A stretch of DNA of 64,000 nucleotides, from positions 96,433 through 160,432 of the forward strand of contig NZ_QRCC01000004.1 of assembly GCF_009833125.1 (NCBI RefSeq). The letters run 5' to 3'. The notes below the pieces were generated by a model, which was not told the DNA's origin, did not search any database, and worked only from the letters and a program-made list of their open reading frames with translations. The translations under genes were made by a program, and so were the position numbers. Numbering within the stretch: the stretch's first letter is position 1; each line of letters begins with the position of its first letter. This DNA comes from Nitrosomonas sp. HPC101 (lineage in GTDB: Bacteria > Pseudomonadota > Gammaproteobacteria > Burkholderiales > Nitrosomonadaceae). Positions 40,608 through 49,626 of the stretch are shown in pieces.

Positions 40608-41257
40608 GGGTTGTAAAGTTAGTTTTTAAAAATGCAAGTCGGGATCGAATGAATCCAGAAGTCGGTCAGCTGTATCTGTTTTACGATGTTAATACCGCAA
40701 TACGCTCTTCAGTAGAGCTATGAACAGGATCCCGTTTCATGAATATCAATCTTCACGGCGGATAGAAATGGAATGATTGGATTGTTTTATGCTCGATGGT
40801 CTTTGCTTGCTTGTGCCACAGTTCGAGTCTCGCCGTATTCTACTTGTTAATAATTGTTTGTCCCTGAAAAACGTAACAATCGATTGATTCAACAGAGCTG
40901 TCCGGACTGCGATTGCAGTCGTGGTTAATAGAAACTTGTACAGGTGACTGTCGGTTTGTGAGATGAAGCGTGGAGAAATTCATTTCTGTTTCTTACTGCA
41001 TGCCATGACTGGGCTCTTTTTGTTGGGAAGATTTTTATATCGCAATGGTAATTTATTGATTTCCATCTTTGCCCGCCTGTCTGCGGCAGGGGACGTGAAG
41101 CAATCCAGAGAAATGATAGTGCAAGCATTGGATCCTGATGGATTGTGCAATGATGAGGATTTATGTGTTTGCTGCAGTGATAATTTAGCAATCTCCATTT
41201 TTTCTATGCTTGAACTCCTGTCTGGAATAGACGTATCCTAGACGAGGAGGAAAAGAG
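40608..41257. other. Intergenic region before azurin, no convincing gene
   Basis: From 40608 to the azurin start there are over 1 kb, of which the part to 41257 contains an open frame (plus 40963-41241) without similarity. A fragment GAAGCAATCCAGAG near 41098 resembles the dispersed repeat at 35610. No gene is supported. Confidence 0.4.
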
Positions 41258-41287
41258 ATGGAAGCTAAAGTTATTTTGGGTTTTTAG
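41258..41287 (+). CDS. Very short ORF (9 codons) with strong ribosome binding site
   Basis: ATG at 41258 follows GAGGAGGAAAAGAG, the best ribosome binding site in this stretch, but reads only MEAKVILGF before a TAG. It may be a leader peptide, or the 5' end of a decayed gene. It is about 360 bp upstream of azurin on the same strand. No function is claimed. Confidence 0.3.
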   Translation: MEAKVILGF

Positions 41288-41650
41288 AGGCAGCACGCTG
41301 AAATGTGAGCATGCTGTGTTTGATTGTGGATCCTGTTACACTCATAATGAGACTCGTTTGTATTTATGTTTCTGGTAGCCAGGATGAATTCTTTCACAAT
41401 CGCAGATACAGGTTGCTTGGGTGTACTGGTAATTTGTGGATCACCTGAGTGCTCATTGAGGCCCATGACAAAACATTCCACAGGTTCTCCAGAGTGCGGG
41501 GTATATGTCATTTTGGCCTTTGCCAGTTACCTGGGAGAGTTTTATGTCCAGTTGTTTTTTTCGGTGGCTACGACTTACACCAGGAGCGTGGGACAGCTGA
41601 TCGTCACTTGAACAGCCCCGTCATTTTTTATCAATCTTTGAGGAGTTTTT

Positions 41651-42106
41651 ATGATCAAGAACTTGTTTCGAAGTGCCGTTCTGATTGCATCCGTTGCCTT
41701 TGCTGCTGGATCAGCTACCGCTGCGGATTGCGAGGTTACCGTCGAGGCCAACGATGCGATGCAGTACAGCACATCTGAAATCACTATCGATCAAAGCTGC
41801 CAGGAATTTACGGTGCATCTTAAGCATGTTGGAAAACTCCCTGTGGCGTCCATGGGGCATAACTGGGTATTGAGCAAGGCTGCTGATGTCGAAGCCATCA
41901 GTAAGGATGCGATTGCAGCAGGCGCGAGCAACGGCTATCTCAAAGCCGATGATCCGAGGGTGATTGCACATACCAAAATGTTAGGGGGTGGTGAGGAAGA
42001 TTCAGTGACTTTTGAGACCAGCAAGCTGACAAGCGGTGAAAGTTACGAGTTCTTCTGTTCTTTCCCCGGACATCACATGATGATGAAGGGACATCTCAAG
42101 CTCTGA
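41651..42106 (+). CDS. Azurin
   Basis: Type I copper protein carrying electrons in the periplasm. A signal peptide of 24 residues (ATA|ADCEV) gives a mature protein of about 127 residues. The copper ligands are His in MGHNWVL, then Cys, His and Met in FFCSFPGHHMMMKG; the disulfide pair is C-E-V near the start and C in DQSCQEF. Typical azurin elements FTVHLKHVGKLP and KMLGGGEEDSVTF are seen. In an ammonia oxidiser it could link to nitrite reductase or terminal oxidases; that is inference. Monocistronic, with a hairpin terminator after it. Confidence 0.95.
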   Translation: MIKNLFRSAVLIASVAFAAGSATAADCEVTVEANDAMQYSTSEITIDQSCQEFTVHLKHVGKLPVASMGHNWVLSKAADVEAISKDAIAAGASNGYLKADDPRVIAHTKMLGGGEEDSVTFETSKLTSGESYEFFCSFPGHHMMMKGHLKL

Positions 42107-42120
42107 GTCCTGTCGTGAGA

Positions 42121-42156
42121 GCGCGCCCGGCGGTTTTTGCCGGCGCGCGTTCGCTT
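42121..42156 (+). terminator. Intrinsic terminator of azurin gene
   Basis: GCGCGCCCGGC (42121-42131) pairs with GCCGGCGCGC (42139-42148) with one bulged C, followed by TTCGCTTTATT. GC-rich stem with weak T-run, 14 bp after the azurin stop. Confidence 0.7.
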
Positions 42157-42383
42157 TATTCCATGATATGAATCCACATCAATTATTCCAAACTGAGTGG
42201 CAATGTATCCGTAGGATGCGGTGAGTTGCTGAGGAGGCACGCATGCCACATTCTGCCTGATTATCAGGGCTTCTGTGAAACAGAACAGAGATGGGGAACA
42301 GATGTACCAGTCATTCATGACTGGTACAGACTTTTACGTCTGAACGGGCTGATAAACGTCTGTCGGTGAACGTTTTGCTGTCG

Positions 42384-43175
42384 TCAGCGCATATTTTGAC
42401 GATCCTGATAGAACACACCTTGTGCAGTTTTCGCAGAGGTTGTTTCATCTACAGACAAATCAATTCGGCCGATTAAAGGTAATTTAATGGCAAATGGATC
42501 CGGTCTGATTCCAAAAGTCAATCCAAGTATATTAATTTCAAAACCTTCCACATCACTGACAATAATTCCGAACAGACCGAGTACAGACAGCTGCCAGCCA
42601 CTTCCACTGGGTGCCGTGGCTGTCATACTTTCTCCCAGATAATCTTTGCCGATGGCTGTCGGTGGCAGATCCAGACCGATTTCCGGCACGGCTCGGGATA
42701 ACCATGCAGTAAACGTATTCGAATTTGGACCTGGCCAGACTGTATACTCTTTTGAATAAGGGTAAGTTTGTGCCGCTTTGTCAATACGTTTGATCAGTTC
42801 ATCTATACCTTCTCCCCGCTTTTCCACAAGTAGCATCGGCGCGTTGCCAAACCAGCGCCTGTCTGGCGCCTGGTCATGAATTGCAACAACTGAACCGCCC
42901 CAGCGGGCATACCATCCAGCGACTTCATATACTGTAAATGATTCAGCGTGAGCAGGTTTGACAGCAAACCATGTATGTACACCAAAAATTCCCCGCCAGC
43001 TGTAGGCACGTGCGGCATATACCTGAATAATCGCTTCCGGTGTTTCAGCCGGGTCGGGCGCAAGGCCCATTTGTGCACGACTTGCTGTTCTCCAATCAGA
43101 ACTTCCAAAATGACAGCTTGCCACAATAGTGAGAAGGGCAATAACAATTGCATAATTACCAATTTTGACAGACAT
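42384..43175 (-). CDS. DUF3750-family lipoprotein
   Basis: A 263-residue product with a signal sequence and lipobox IVASC (Cys near residue 21). It contains the DUF3750 core (IIQVYAARAYSWRGIFGVHTWFAVKPA, WGNAP-like RWFGNAP, GPNSNTFTAWL). The family is of unknown function and often carries LGLFGI and an FGIRPDPFAIKLPLIGRID block near the C-terminus, both present here. Preceded by a non-coding stretch and followed downstream by azurin on the opposite strand. Confidence 0.75.
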   Translation of the reverse strand: MSVKIGNYAIVIALLTIVASCHFGSSDWRTASRAQMGLAPDPAETPEAIIQVYAARAYSWRGIFGVHTWFAVKPAHAESFTVYEVAGWYARWGGSVVAIHDQAPDRRWFGNAPMLLVEKRGEGIDELIKRIDKAAQTYPYSKEYTVWPGPNSNTFTAWLSRAVPEIGLDLPPTAIGKDYLGESMTATAPSGSGWQLSVLGLFGIIVSDVEGFEINILGLTFGIRPDPFAIKLPLIGRIDLSVDETTSAKTAQGVFYQDRQNMR

Positions 43176-43347
43176 TACTTGTCCAAAATAAATTCCGAGG
43201 CTGGATTATCTGCTGGGATAGGGGAATCGTGTATTGCCAGATGTCTTCATTTCGACCGGGGGAGATTCAATACAAGAGCAATGTCATTATCGATGGCAAG
43301 GTCGTGGATGTCAAAGTACGCGTCAGATACGTTTATGCTCGGTGCGT

Positions 43348-43379
43348 AAAAAAGCCCACCAAATTGAGTGGGCTTTTTT
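43348..43379. terminator. Strong bidirectional intrinsic terminator
   Basis: AAAAAAGCCCAC (43348-43359) pairs perfectly with GTGGGCTTTTTT (43368-43379), with an 8-nt loop. It carries an A-run on one side and a T-run on the other, so it can end transcription in both directions. It lies just downstream of the hppA stop codon. Confidence 0.85.
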
Positions 43380-43401
43380 AGACAAGGTGCCTGATTTCCG
43401 G

Positions 43402-45459
43402 TTACAACAGTGGAATGATCAGTAACGCTACGATATTGATAATTTTGATTAACGGATTAATAGCCGGGCCAGCGGTATCTTTGTAGGGATCACCAACTGT
43501 ATCACCTGTTACTGCGGCCTTATGAGCATCGCTGCCTTTGCCGCCGTAATTTCCGTCCTCGATATATTTTTTGGCGTTGTCCCATGCTCCGCCACCGGCA
43601 GTCATGGAGATCGCAAGGAACAGACCTGTAACGATTGAGCCCATCAATACACCGCCCAAAGCTTGTGGGCCGAGGAAAATTCCGACTAGCACCGGTATCA
43701 GTACGGGCAGCAGGGATGGGATGATCATTTCGCGGATTGCCGCCTTAGTCAGCATATCGACTGCACGGGAGTAATCAGGTTTGCTCGTACCCTCCATGAT
43801 TCCCGGAATTTCCTTGAATTGGCGGCGTACTTCAAGAACAACAGCGCCAGCTGCGCGCCCCACCGCTTCCATTGACATTGCGCCAAACAGGAAAGGTACC
43901 ATCCCGCCGATAAACAGCCCGATAATTACCAGGTGATTGGATAAATCAAAGGTAAGCAGTTTGTCAGCATGTTCCAGTCCGTGAGTGTAGTCGGCGAACA
44001 GCACCAGAGCGGCCAGGCCAGCTGAACCAATCGCGTAACCCTTGGTAACAGCCTTGGTCGTGTTGCCTACCGCATCCAGCGGATCGGTAATAGCGCGCAC
44101 GGACTCAGGCATACCTGCCATTTCAGCGATACCACCAGCATTGTCAGTGATTGGGCCATAGGCATCCAGTGCAACGATAATTCCGGTCATGGATAACATG
44201 GCGGTGGCAGCAATCGCGATCCCATAAAGACCGGCAAGTGAGTAGGCAATCATGATACTTGCACAGACTGCCAGCACAGGGGCTGCAGTAGCGCGCATGC
44301 CCACTCCAAGTCCTGCGATGATGTTGGTGGCATGCCCGGTGGTGGAAGCCTTGGCGATATGCTGTACCGGTGGGTATTCAGTAGAAGTGTAATACTCGGT
44401 GATGATAACCAGCAGACCGGTTAAGACCAGGCCGACTGTTGTGCTGGCAAACAGACGCAAGGCCAGCTCACCCCCACCGACTTCGACACCATCCAGTGAT
44501 AGGGTAGCTCCCCCCATAAACCATACGGTAATGGGCAGATAGGCGAAGAAAGCGATGCCACCGGCAACGGCCAGTCCGCGATACAGGGCGTTCATGATTT
44601 TGCCGCCTTCACGCATCTTGACAAAATAGCAGCCGATGATTGATGCAATGATGGATGCTGCGCCCAGTGCAAGCGGATAAACCACTGCATTGCCTGTTTC
44701 GGTCTGAAACAGTAGCGCGCCCAGCAGCATGGTCGCAATGATGGTGACCGCGTAGGTTTCAAACAGATCAGCTGCCATTCCGGCACAATCTCCCACGTTA
44801 TCGCCTACGTTGTCTGCAATGACTGCAGGATTGCGTGGATCGTCCTCAGGAATTCCAGCTTCAACTTTACCCACCAGGTCGGCACCGACGTCGGCACCTT
44901 TGGTGAAAATGCCACCCCCCAGCCGTGCGAAAATCGAAATCAGCGAACCGCCAAAGGCGAAACCAACCAGCGGGTGGATGAGATTGCTGATATTGCTGCT
45001 TTCATCTGCGCCACTGAGCAGCAGGGCGGTATAGCTTGCCACACCAAGCAGACCGAGCCCCACAACCAGCATTCCGGTTACGGCGCCGCCGCGAAATGCA
45101 ATGGCGAGTGCCTCATTCAGACCGCTGCGTGCGGCTTCGGCTGTCCGGACATTGGACTGAACGGAGACGTTCATGCCCATGAAACCGGCCAAGCCGGACA
45201 GTATAGCGCCCAGCGCAAAGCCAATGGCTGTATTCCAGGAAAGAGTCAGGCCGATAATCAGGAATAAAACCGTACCCACCATGCCAATTGTCAGGTATTG
45301 CCGCTTGAGATAGGCCGACGCACCTTCCTGTATGGCGGCTGCAATTTCCTGCATACGTGAATCGCCCGCGGATTGTGCATAAATACGCCGAATCCACAGG
45401 CCACTAAAAATCAGGGCAAGTATCGCGCTGCAGATTGCAATCGTTAAACCGTGTGCCAT
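43402..45459 (-). CDS. hppA: K+-independent H+-translocating membrane pyrophosphatase
   Basis: Integral membrane pump that hydrolyses PPi and moves protons. The 685-residue product is polytopic (about 16 segments) and contains the catalytic motif [38 protein letters not shown]. The K+-dependence switch is visible: [20 protein letters not shown] carries Lys where K+-dependent enzymes have Ala (GNTTAA), so this belongs to the K+-independent class. It neighbours pfp, so both genes use pyrophosphate. A hairpin (45555-45590) separates it from pfp; the terminator at 43348 follows it. Confidence 0.95.
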   Translation of the reverse strand: MAHGLTIAICSAILALIFSGLWIRRIYAQSAGDSRMQEIAAAIQEGASAYLKRQYLTIGMVGTVLFLIIGLTLSWNTAIGFALGAILSGLAGFMGMNVSVQSNVRTAEAARSGLNEALAIAFRGGAVTGMLVVGLGLLGVASYTALLLSGADESSNISNLIHPLVGFAFGGSLISIFARLGGGIFTKGADVGADLVGKVEAGIPEDDPRNPAVIADNVGDNVGDCAGMAADLFETYAVTIIATMLLGALLFQTETGNAVVYPLALGAASIIASIIGCYFVKMREGGKIMNALYRGLAVAGGIAFFAYLPITVWFMGGATLSLDGVEVGGGELALRLFASTTVGLVLTGLLVIITEYYTSTEYPPVQHIAKASTTGHATNIIAGLGVGMRATAAPVLAVCASIMIAYSLAGLYGIAIAATAMLSMTGIIVALDAYGPITDNAGGIAEMAGMPESVRAITDPLDAVGNTTKAVTKGYAIGSAGLAALVLFADYTHGLEHADKLLTFDLSNHLVIIGLFIGGMVPFLFGAMSMEAVGRAAGAVVLEVRRQFKEIPGIMEGTSKPDYSRAVDMLTKAAIREMIIPSLLPVLIPVLVGIFLGPQALGGVLMGSIVTGLFLAISMTAGGGAWDNAKKYIEDGNYGGKGSDAHKAAVTGDTVGDPYKDTAGPAINPLIKIINIVALLIIPLL

Positions 45460-45554
45460 AAAGAACTCCAGTTAAAATCAGACCACCCTAATATATATAC
45501 GGAGCCAGGCCTGACGGCCCCGCATCAATCCACAATCAAAATCGTGAACAGCTT

Positions 45555-45590
45555 GAGCATATATAGCTTAAATACATATTTTATATGCTC
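45555..45590. repeat. Perfect 9-bp inverted repeat between pfp and hppA
   Basis: GAGCATATA (45555-45563) and TATATGCTC (45582-45590). It is AT-rich and has no poly-T tail; it might be a processing or terminator-like hairpin after pfp, or a promoter operator for hppA. Confidence 0.45.
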
Positions 45591-45613
45591 TTGCTGTCAA
45601 AAAACAAAACAGA

Positions 45614-46873
45614 TTAAATTTTGAACTCAGCCAGTTTTTTCGCTACCGCGACATTTTTCAGCCTAACATAATCAGGTAATCCGTTTTTATACGGTGGATA
45701 ATCTTCTCCTTCGATTAACGGGCTGAGATATTCGCGGCATTTATCGGTAATGCCGAAACCATCTTCACTAATAAAATCGGCAGGCATCATCTTTTCCACA
45801 TTAGCGACTCTGGAAAGCTCGACCATACCGACTTTCCAGGTATAGGGTGAGCTGGAGAGACGTTCGATGGTAGGCATAACGGAATTATGTCCGGCCAGCG
45901 CATATTCCACGGCAGCCTTGCCCATGGCGTAGGCTTGTTCCACGTCTGTTCTGGAAGCAATATGCCGCGCTGCACGTTGCAGATAATCAGCGACACCCCA
46001 GTGGTATTTCATCCCCAAACCATTTTTGACGATATTTGCGATTACCGGAGCCACTCCGCCTAGTTGCGCGTGCCCAAAGGCATCGCGTAATCCCTGGTCA
46101 GACAGAAACTTGCCGTCAGTGCCTTTTACGCCTTCTGATACCACTACTGTGCAATAGCCGTATTCTTTGACGTAACGATCTGTTTTGGCCAAAAATTTTT
46201 CTTCATCAAACGTGATTTCCGGGAACAGGATGATAATTGGAACCTCAAGTCCTTTACTGGAAGCCAGACCGCCTGCAGCTGCAATCCATCCGGCATGGCG
46301 GCCCATCACTTCCAGAATGAATACCTTGGTTGATGTTTTGGACATGCTGGCGACATCAAAGCTGGCTTCCAGCATGGAGACAGCCACGTATTTGGCAACC
46401 GAGCCGAACCCCGGGCAACAATCCGTGACAGGCAGATCGTTGTCAACTGTCTTGGGTACATGAATCGCCTGGATCGGATAACCGAGTGTGTCGGCCAGTT
46501 GTGAAACCTTCAGGCAGGTATCGGCCGAATCACCACCGCCGTTATAGAAGAAATAGCCGATATTATGGGTTTTGAATACTTCAATCAGGCGTTCATATTC
46601 TCGTCGGTTGTCTTCCAGACTTTTCAGTTTATAGCGACAGGAGCCGAATGCCCCGGATGGTGTGTGGCGTAATGCCTGGATTGCTTCAGAGGATTCCGCA
46701 CTGGTGTCGATCAGATCTTCAGTGAGAGCGCCAATAATGCCATTACGGCCGGCGTAGACGTTTCCGATTTTATCCGGGTGCGCGCGTGCTGTTTCCAGCA
46801 CACCTGCCGCCGAAGCATTAATTACAGCTGTTACACCGCCAGATTGGGCATAAAATGCATTTTTTATAGTCAT
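45614..46873 (-). CDS. pfp: Pyrophosphate-dependent 6-phosphofructokinase
   Basis: Phosphofructokinase that uses PPi in place of ATP and works reversibly. The start is the ATG at 46873 (419 residues), which has GGAGTGGAGT directly upstream; the frame extends 7 codons further. The substrate loop reads NGGGDSADT, of the PPi-dependent type, and PKTVDNDLPVTDCCPGFGSVAKY, MGRHAGWIAAAGGL and the C-terminal GMVELSRVANVEKMMP follow. In obligate autotrophs of this group PPi-PFK replaces ATP-PFK; it also serves the reverse (gluconeogenic) flow from the Calvin cycle. It lies next to hppA, a pairing known in methanotrophs. Confidence 0.92.
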   Translation of the reverse strand: MTIKNAFYAQSGGVTAVINASAAGVLETARAHPDKIGNVYAGRNGIIGALTEDLIDTSAESSEAIQALRHTPSGAFGSCRYKLKSLEDNRREYERLIEVFKTHNIGYFFYNGGGDSADTCLKVSQLADTLGYPIQAIHVPKTVDNDLPVTDCCPGFGSVAKYVAVSMLEASFDVASMSKTSTKVFILEVMGRHAGWIAAAGGLASSKGLEVPIIILFPEITFDEEKFLAKTDRYVKEYGYCTVVVSEGVKGTDGKFLSDQGLRDAFGHAQLGGVAPVIANIVKNGLGMKYHWGVADYLQRAARHIASRTDVEQAYAMGKAAVEYALAGHNSVMPTIERLSSSPYTWKVGMVELSRVANVEKMMPADFISEDGFGITDKCREYLSPLIEGEDYPPYKNGLPDYVRLKNVAVAKKLAEFKI

Positions 46874-47045
46874 ACTCCACTCCTGGTTGATCAAAACCTG
46901 TTTCTCATCCGCATACCATATTAAATAAGTGTCAACTGGCAGTGGCTCCTGAAAACCGGCTGCCTGATCAGGTCGTTACAGTCTGCTCGTCATTTGCTTT
47001 AATCATCTCCAGTGAATGATCGGGACGGGGAGCGCTAGGGAGTGC

Positions 47046-47708
47046 TTATCCTGCCTGCTTAAGCGCTGCAATAATGTTCTCCTGTATGGTTTCCACGTTA
47101 CCAGTTCCGGCGATTTTGACGTAATCTGGCGCATTGGAATCGCTGCTGTTTGACCATTCGAGGTAGTATCCAACCAATGGCTGGGTCTGGTCATGATAAA
47201 CCTGCAGACGCTTGCGTACGGTTTCTTCCCGGTCATCATCACGCAGAACCAGTACTTCGCCGGTCACATCATCTCGATCAGTGACTGCTGGCGGATTAAA
47301 TTCGATATGGTAAATCCGGCCTGAGGATGGATGTACACGACGTCCTGATAAACGTTTTATGATCTCAGTATCAGGGACATCGATTTCGATGACGTAGTCT
47401 ATATGCACATTGGCTGTTTTAAGTGCATCGGCCTGGGGGATGGTGCGAGGAAAACCATCGAACAAAAAACCGTTGGCACAATCAGGTTCCTCAATTCGGT
47501 TACGTACCAGATCAATGATAATTTTGTCCGGCACCAGCCCGCCGGATTCCATGATTTTTTTTGCCATTATGCCCAGCTCGGTCCCTGCTTTTACAGCACT
47601 ACGGAGTATATCGCCGGTAGAAATTTGTGGAATTGAGAAATGCTTGCGGATGAAGCCTGCCTGAGTGCCTTTGCCCGCACCTGGTGCGCCCAGTAATATG
47701 ATACGAAT
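47046..47708 (-). CDS. adk: Adenylate kinase with non-canonical ATT start
   Basis: Interconverts AMP, ADP and ATP; also handles nucleotide balance. The N-terminal P-loop [17 protein letters not shown] (residues 5-21) and the STGDILR motif lie before the first ATG in frame (47567); the LID with [29 protein letters not shown] follows. The only start that restores the P-loop is ATT at 47708-47706, exactly 6 nt after AGGAGG (47715-47720 on the plus strand reads CCTCCT). Upstream there is an in-frame TAA with no ATG, GTG or TTG between. The product is 220 residues, the normal size. A truncated 173-residue reading would lack the P-loop. Confidence 0.9.
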   Translation of the reverse strand: MRIILLGAPGAGKGTQAGFIRKHFSIPQISTGDILRSAVKAGTELGIMAKKIMESGGLVPDKIIIDLVRNRIEEPDCANGFLFDGFPRTIPQADALKTANVHIDYVIEIDVPDTEIIKRLSGRRVHPSSGRIYHIEFNPPAVTDRDDVTGEVLVLRDDDREETVRKRLQVYHDQTQPLVGYYLEWSNSSDSNAPDYVKIAGTGNVETIQENIIAALKQAG

Positions 47709-47958
47709 GATTGGCCTCCTTTGTTTTTATCAGGGGTTAACTTGACCGTTCTGAAGCAGTATGTGCCATAAAATGTCTCGTGAGTAATCGAGATCGACAT
47801 TCCCTTCTGTAGATTTTGACGTGAATTATATCTCAGGCCGGCCAGTGGCTTGAAGTTTTTGGAGATATTGGACGTGCTGGCATAATGGCTGCCACCGGGC
47901 GGCGCTTTTTTGCAGATTGAATATGCGATAATTTCAGCTATCTTTTTTGAGGATAACT

Positions 47959-48990
47959 ATGGACGAAAACAAAAACAAGGCACTTGCGGCTGCACTTGCT
48001 CAGATTGAAAAGCAATATGGTAAGGGTTCAATCATGCGGTTGGGTGACAGTGATGTGGCCAAGGACATCCAAGTGGTATCTACGGGTTCGCTGAGCCTGG
48101 ATATTGCACTGGGTGTGGGAGGGTTGCCGCGCGGGCGCATTATCGAGATTTACGGCCCGGAATCTTCGGGTAAAACTACTTTGACACTGCAGGTCATAGC
48201 AGAAATGCAGAAGCTGGGCGGGACCGCTGCTTTTATTGATGCGGAACATGCTCTGGATCCACAGTATGCTCAAAAAATCGGCGTTAATGTGCAGGAGTTG
48301 CTGATCTCCCAGCCGGATAATGGTGAACAGGCACTGGAAATTACCGATATGCTGGTTCGATCTGGATCGGTTGATATTGTTGTAGTTGATTCGGTTGCGG
48401 CACTGACGCCCCGCGCTGAAATAGAAGGAGAGATGGGCGAACCTCAGATGGGATTGCAGGCAAGATTAATGTCACAAGCTTTGCGCAAGCTGACCGCCAA
48501 TATCAAGCGTACCAATACTATGGTGATTTTCATCAATCAAATACGCATGAAGATCGGGGTGATGTTTGGTAATCCCGAAACGACTACAGGCGGTAATGCG
48601 TTGAAATTTTATGCTTCTGTACGCCTTGATATTCGGCGTACCGGGTCAATCAAACGTGGTGAGGAAATAGTCGGTAACGAGACTCGTGTCAAAGTTGTCA
48701 AGAACAAAGTTGCTCCACCCTTCAAACAGGCGGATTTTGATATTTTGTATGGCGAGGGTATTTCACGTGAGAGTGAGATTATCGAGCTGGGTGTGTTGCA
48801 TAAGCTGATTGAAAAAGCAGGTGCCTGGTATTCCTGTAATGGGGAAAAAATCGGACAGGGCAGGGATAATGTGCGTGATTACCTGAAAGAACACAAGGAA
48901 CTTGCGCGCGAGATTGAGCAGAAAATCCGTGCCGCTGTCGGGCTTGCTGAGCGGGATAATCGGGTTGTTCCCTTATCAGCCGGTGAATAA
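47959..48990 (+). CDS. recA: Recombinase RecA
   Basis: ATP-dependent strand-exchange protein and SOS coprotease. Walker [11 protein letters not shown] (near residues 66-75), the Lys-rich loop [24 protein letters not shown] and [23 protein letters not shown] are all present. The ATG at 47959 has TGAGGA 6 bp upstream and matches the family start (MDENKNKAL); an upstream start at 47947 adds four residues. 343 residues. Followed by recX after 2 bp. Confidence 0.98.
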   Translation: MDENKNKALAAALAQIEKQYGKGSIMRLGDSDVAKDIQVVSTGSLSLDIALGVGGLPRGRIIEIYGPESSGKTTLTLQVIAEMQKLGGTAAFIDAEHALDPQYAQKIGVNVQELLISQPDNGEQALEITDMLVRSGSVDIVVVDSVAALTPRAEIEGEMGEPQMGLQARLMSQALRKLTANIKRTNTMVIFINQIRMKIGVMFGNPETTTGGNALKFYASVRLDIRRTGSIKRGEEIVGNETRVKVVKNKVAPPFKQADFDILYGEGISRESEIIELGVLHKLIEKAGAWYSCNGEKIGQGRDNVRDYLKEHKELAREIEQKIRAAVGLAERDNRVVPLSAGE

Positions 48991-48992
48991 AG

Positions 48993-49433
48993 ATGAGTTT
49001 ATATGCGCGTGCTTTGAGCTATCTCGCGCGACGGGAGTATTCACGGCAAGAGCTGGAAAAGAAATTGTCACGTCATGAGCATACGCTCAGTGAACTGAAA
49101 AATGTTCTTGACAGACTTGAACAACAAAAACTGCTGTCGGACGAAAGAGCTGCCGAGCAGCTCCTGCACGCACGTCGTCGTAAATATGGAAGCAGGCGGA
49201 TACGCTATGAGCTGCGGATGAAGGGAATTGCCGATCATCTGGTTGACGCCGCCATGAAAGATTTCGAGCAAACAGAATTTTCCAGTGCGCAAGCGCTTTG
49301 GGGCAAAAAATTTGGTGTTGTTCCCTCTACTCCGGAAGAGCGAGGAAGGCAGATTCGTTATCTGGCAGGAAAAGGGTTTCCTTCCGAAGTAATAAGCAAA
49401 GTCTTGTCCGATACCCGGGAAGCGGAAAACTGA
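48993..49433 (+). CDS. recX: RecX regulator of RecA
   Basis: Small inhibitor of RecA filament growth. The 146-residue product has the tandem three-helix repeats of the family: ALSYLARREYSRQELEKKLSRH, DRLEQQKLLSDERAAEQLLHARRRKYGSRRIRYELRMKGI, and ...QIRYLAGKGFPSEVISKVL. Two base pairs after recA; translational coupling is likely. Confidence 0.95.
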   Translation: MSLYARALSYLARREYSRQELEKKLSRHEHTLSELKNVLDRLEQQKLLSDERAAEQLLHARRRKYGSRRIRYELRMKGIADHLVDAAMKDFEQTEFSSAQALWGKKFGVVPSTPEERGRQIRYLAGKGFPSEVISKVLSDTREAEN

Positions 49434-49547
49434 ATCATGCGTTTTTTGTGGGGTCCTTCTAACACCAGGTTACGTAGGATGAAGTGCAAGGCACGGGGTG
49501 TGTCGGTAATGGGAAATCGCAAATGAGCAGACAAGGGAGTGAGCGTT

Positions 49548-49625
49548 ATGCAATCTGAAAAACCAATTTCTGGAAATGTTCTGTTGAATGGGTTTATTCC
49601 ATATAACAGTTACATAAAATATTGA
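49548..49625 (+). CDS. Short ORF (25 codons) immediately upstream of alaS
   Basis: ATG at 49548 follows GGGAGTGAG, a good ribosome binding site. The ORF (starts [19 protein letters not shown]) ends with TGA at 49625, one base before the alaS ATG at 49627. alaS itself has no ribosome binding site in the preceding ATAAAATATTGAT, so alaS may be translated by coupling to this ORF. The peptide has no alanine, so simple alanine attenuation is unlikely. No similarity known. Confidence 0.35.
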   Translation: MQSEKPISGNVLLNGFIPYNSYIKY

Positions 49626-49626
49626 T

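Noticed and set aside
40963..41241. 92-codon plus-strand frame before azurin
   Set aside because: No ribosome binding site, no similarity, and it contains a dispersed-repeat fragment.
41284..41511. 75-codon minus-strand frame upstream of azurin
   Set aside because: Has a plausible AAGG before its ATG but no recognisable domain and lies across the likely azurin promoter; kept out for lack of support.
43234..43425. 63-codon plus-strand frame across the terminator
   Set aside because: Reads through a strong bidirectional terminator and into hppA antisense; not plausible as a gene.
47046..47567. Short adk reading starting at the first ATG (173 residues)
   Set aside because: Lacks the P-loop and the STGDILR motif, which are intact in the same frame just upstream; hence the ATT start is preferred.
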